From Gordonia sediminis (lineage in GTDB: Bacteria > Actinomycetota > Actinomycetes > Mycobacteriales > Mycobacteriaceae), in the NCBI GenBank assembly GCA_004193205.1, contig RZUM01000003.1, positions 434,001 to 498,000 of the forward strand: 64,000 nt of DNA. Reading direction: 5' to 3'. The first letter of the stretch is position 1. Every line of letters begins with the position of its first letter. The position numbers and the translations under genes are program-made. The notes under the pieces are model-generated. The model searched no databases and was not told the origin of the DNA. It saw only the letters and a program-made list of their open reading frames with translations. This document shows positions 63,095 through 64,000 of this stretch, piece by piece.

Positions 63095-64000
63095 ATGACG
63101 ACTCCCGCCGCTACGCCCGGTTCCGACTCCCCTGAATCGAAGAAGGCACAGATCGGTGTCACCGGTCTCGCCGTCATGGGTTCCAACATCGCACGCAACT
63201 TCGCTCGCAACGGCTACACGGTCGCGCTGCACAACCGCAGCATCGCCAAGACCGATGCCCTGATCGCCGAACACGGCTCCGACGGCGACTTCGTCCGCAC
63301 CGAGACGGTCGCGGAATTCGTCGACGCCCTGGAACGTCCACGCCGGGTCCTGATCATGGTGAAGGCCGGTGACGCCACCGACGCGGTGATCGGCGAATTG
63401 GCCGACGCGATGGAACCCGGCGACATCATCATCGACGGTGGCAACGCGCTCTACACCGACACGATCCGCCGTGAAAGGGCACTCGCCGAGCGTGGCCTGC
63501 ACTTCGTCGGTGCCGGTATCTCCGGCGGCGAGGAGGGCGCACTCAACGGGCCGTCGATCATGCCCGGCGGACCCGCCGAATCCTACAAGTCGTTGGGTCC
63601 GATGCTGGAATCGATCGCGGCCAACGTCGACGGCGAACCCTGCTGCACCCACATCGGCCCCGACGGCAGCGGCCACTTCGTGAAGATGGTGCACAACGGC
63701 ATCGAGTACGCCGACATGCAGCTCATCGGCGAGGCCTACGATCTCATGCGTCAGGCCCTCGACATGCCGGTCACCGACATCGCCGAGGTCTTCCGCGAGT
63801 GGAACACCACCGAACTGGAGAGCTACCTCGTCGAGATCACCGCCGAGGTGCTCAGTCAGGTCGACGCCGAGTCCGGCAAGCCGCTCGTCGACGTCGTCGT
63901 CGACGCTGCCGGGCAGAAGGGCACCGGGCGCTGGACCGTCAAGTCCGCGCTCGATCTCGGCATCCCCACCACCGGTATCGCCGAGGCCGTGTTCGCCCGC
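63095..64000 (+). CDS. gnd: 6-phosphogluconate dehydrogenase, decarboxylating (3' end outside window)
   Basis: The first 302 residues of a pentose phosphate pathway enzyme converting 6-phosphogluconate to ribulose 5-phosphate with NADP reduction. The nucleotide motif is GVTGLAVMGSNIARNFARNGY near 22, with NRS as the NADP-selecting loop. The catalytic parts FVGAGISGGEEGALNGPSIMPGG and HFVKMVHNGIEYADMQLIGEAYDLM (Lys, Asn) are intact. The frame is open to the right edge; the usual full length is about 480. It begins 52 bases after the M56 gene. Confidence 0.95.
   Translation, partial: MTTPAATPGSDSPESKKAQIGVTGLAVMGSNIARNFARNGYTVALHNRSIAKTDALIAEHGSDGDFVRTETVAEFVDALERPRRVLIMVKAGDATDAVIGELADAMEPGDIIIDGGNALYTDTIRRERALAERGLHFVGAGISGGEEGALNGPSIMPGGPAESYKSLGPMLESIAANVDGEPCCTHIGPDGSGHFVKMVHNGIEYADMQLIGEAYDLMRQALDMPVTDIAEVFREWNTTELESYLVEITAEVLSQVDAESGKPLVDVVVDAAGQKGTGRWTVKSALDLGIPTTGIAEAVFAR

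Overview
The window is about 64 kb of high-GC actinobacterial chromosome. It is gene-dense, uses many GTG starts and ATGA stop/start overlaps, and shows several promoters that look leaderless. Lineage clues point to a Mycobacteriales member, most likely Gordonia or a close relative: a furA-katG pair with a mycobacterial-type promoter, RecBCD in recC-recB-recD order, a KstR-like palindrome, an IdeR-like iron box, F420-dependent enzymes, a wax-ester synthase/DGAT-like protein, and a latex clearing protein (Lcp) beside a divergent TetR gene. No rRNA, tRNA, insertion sequence, prophage or CRISPR array was seen. The genus is an inference from gene content.

Layout. 0-5 kb: a truncated gene end, an XRE regulator divergent from a methionine aminopeptidase with two identical-half palindromes between them, a Tat-exported multicopper oxidase behind a RicR/CsoR-like copper operator, a WS/DGAT-like acyltransferase and an orphan Imm-5-type protein. 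5-16 kb: a membrane-anchored DUF6777-like protein, a CDF transporter coupled to an arsenite/bile-acid-type transporter, a large LuxR (LAL) regulator, a DUF4242 protein, ilvD, an F420-type oxidase, an FKBP lipoprotein and a VOC protein. 16-21.6 kb: Lcp rubber oxygenase and its divergent TetR gene around a 35-bp inverted repeat, then an autoregulated ABC exporter operon (permease, two ATPases, TetR). 21.6-28 kb: a coiled-coil protein, a LysE exporter with an MBL protein, dodecin, furA-katG and a RibD-C/DHFR-like reductase.

28-31.3 kb holds a three-gene operon, URC1-like (GTP cyclohydrolase II homologue), DUF1688/URC4-like and uracil phosphoribosyltransferase. This is the gene set of the poorly characterised URC uracil-catabolic route, whose known nitrogen product in yeast is urea. 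The same window carries a full ureABCFGD operon at 55-59.5 kb, so the two may be linked metabolically. That link is inference.

31-43 kb: a CPBP protease, an FabG3-like hydroxysteroid dehydrogenase divergent from a dehydrogenase over a KstR-like site, a membrane alpha/beta-hydrolase, an AraC/DHFR-like/dienoyl-CoA isomerase operon, a Ddn-like protein, a BadF-type ATPase, HtpG and an LmbE-type deacetylase. 43-52.5 kb: thioesterase-recC-recB-recD. 52.5-61.3 kb: a GNAT protein, NDH-2, urease, and a thioesterase/aldolase pair upstream of urease. 61.3-64 kb: a 376-bp intergenic region rich in inverted repeats with an iron box, a BlaI/M56 protease pair, and the start of gnd, which runs off the end. 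Two short tandem arrays (21 bp x4 and 24 bp x5) each sit between divergent genes.
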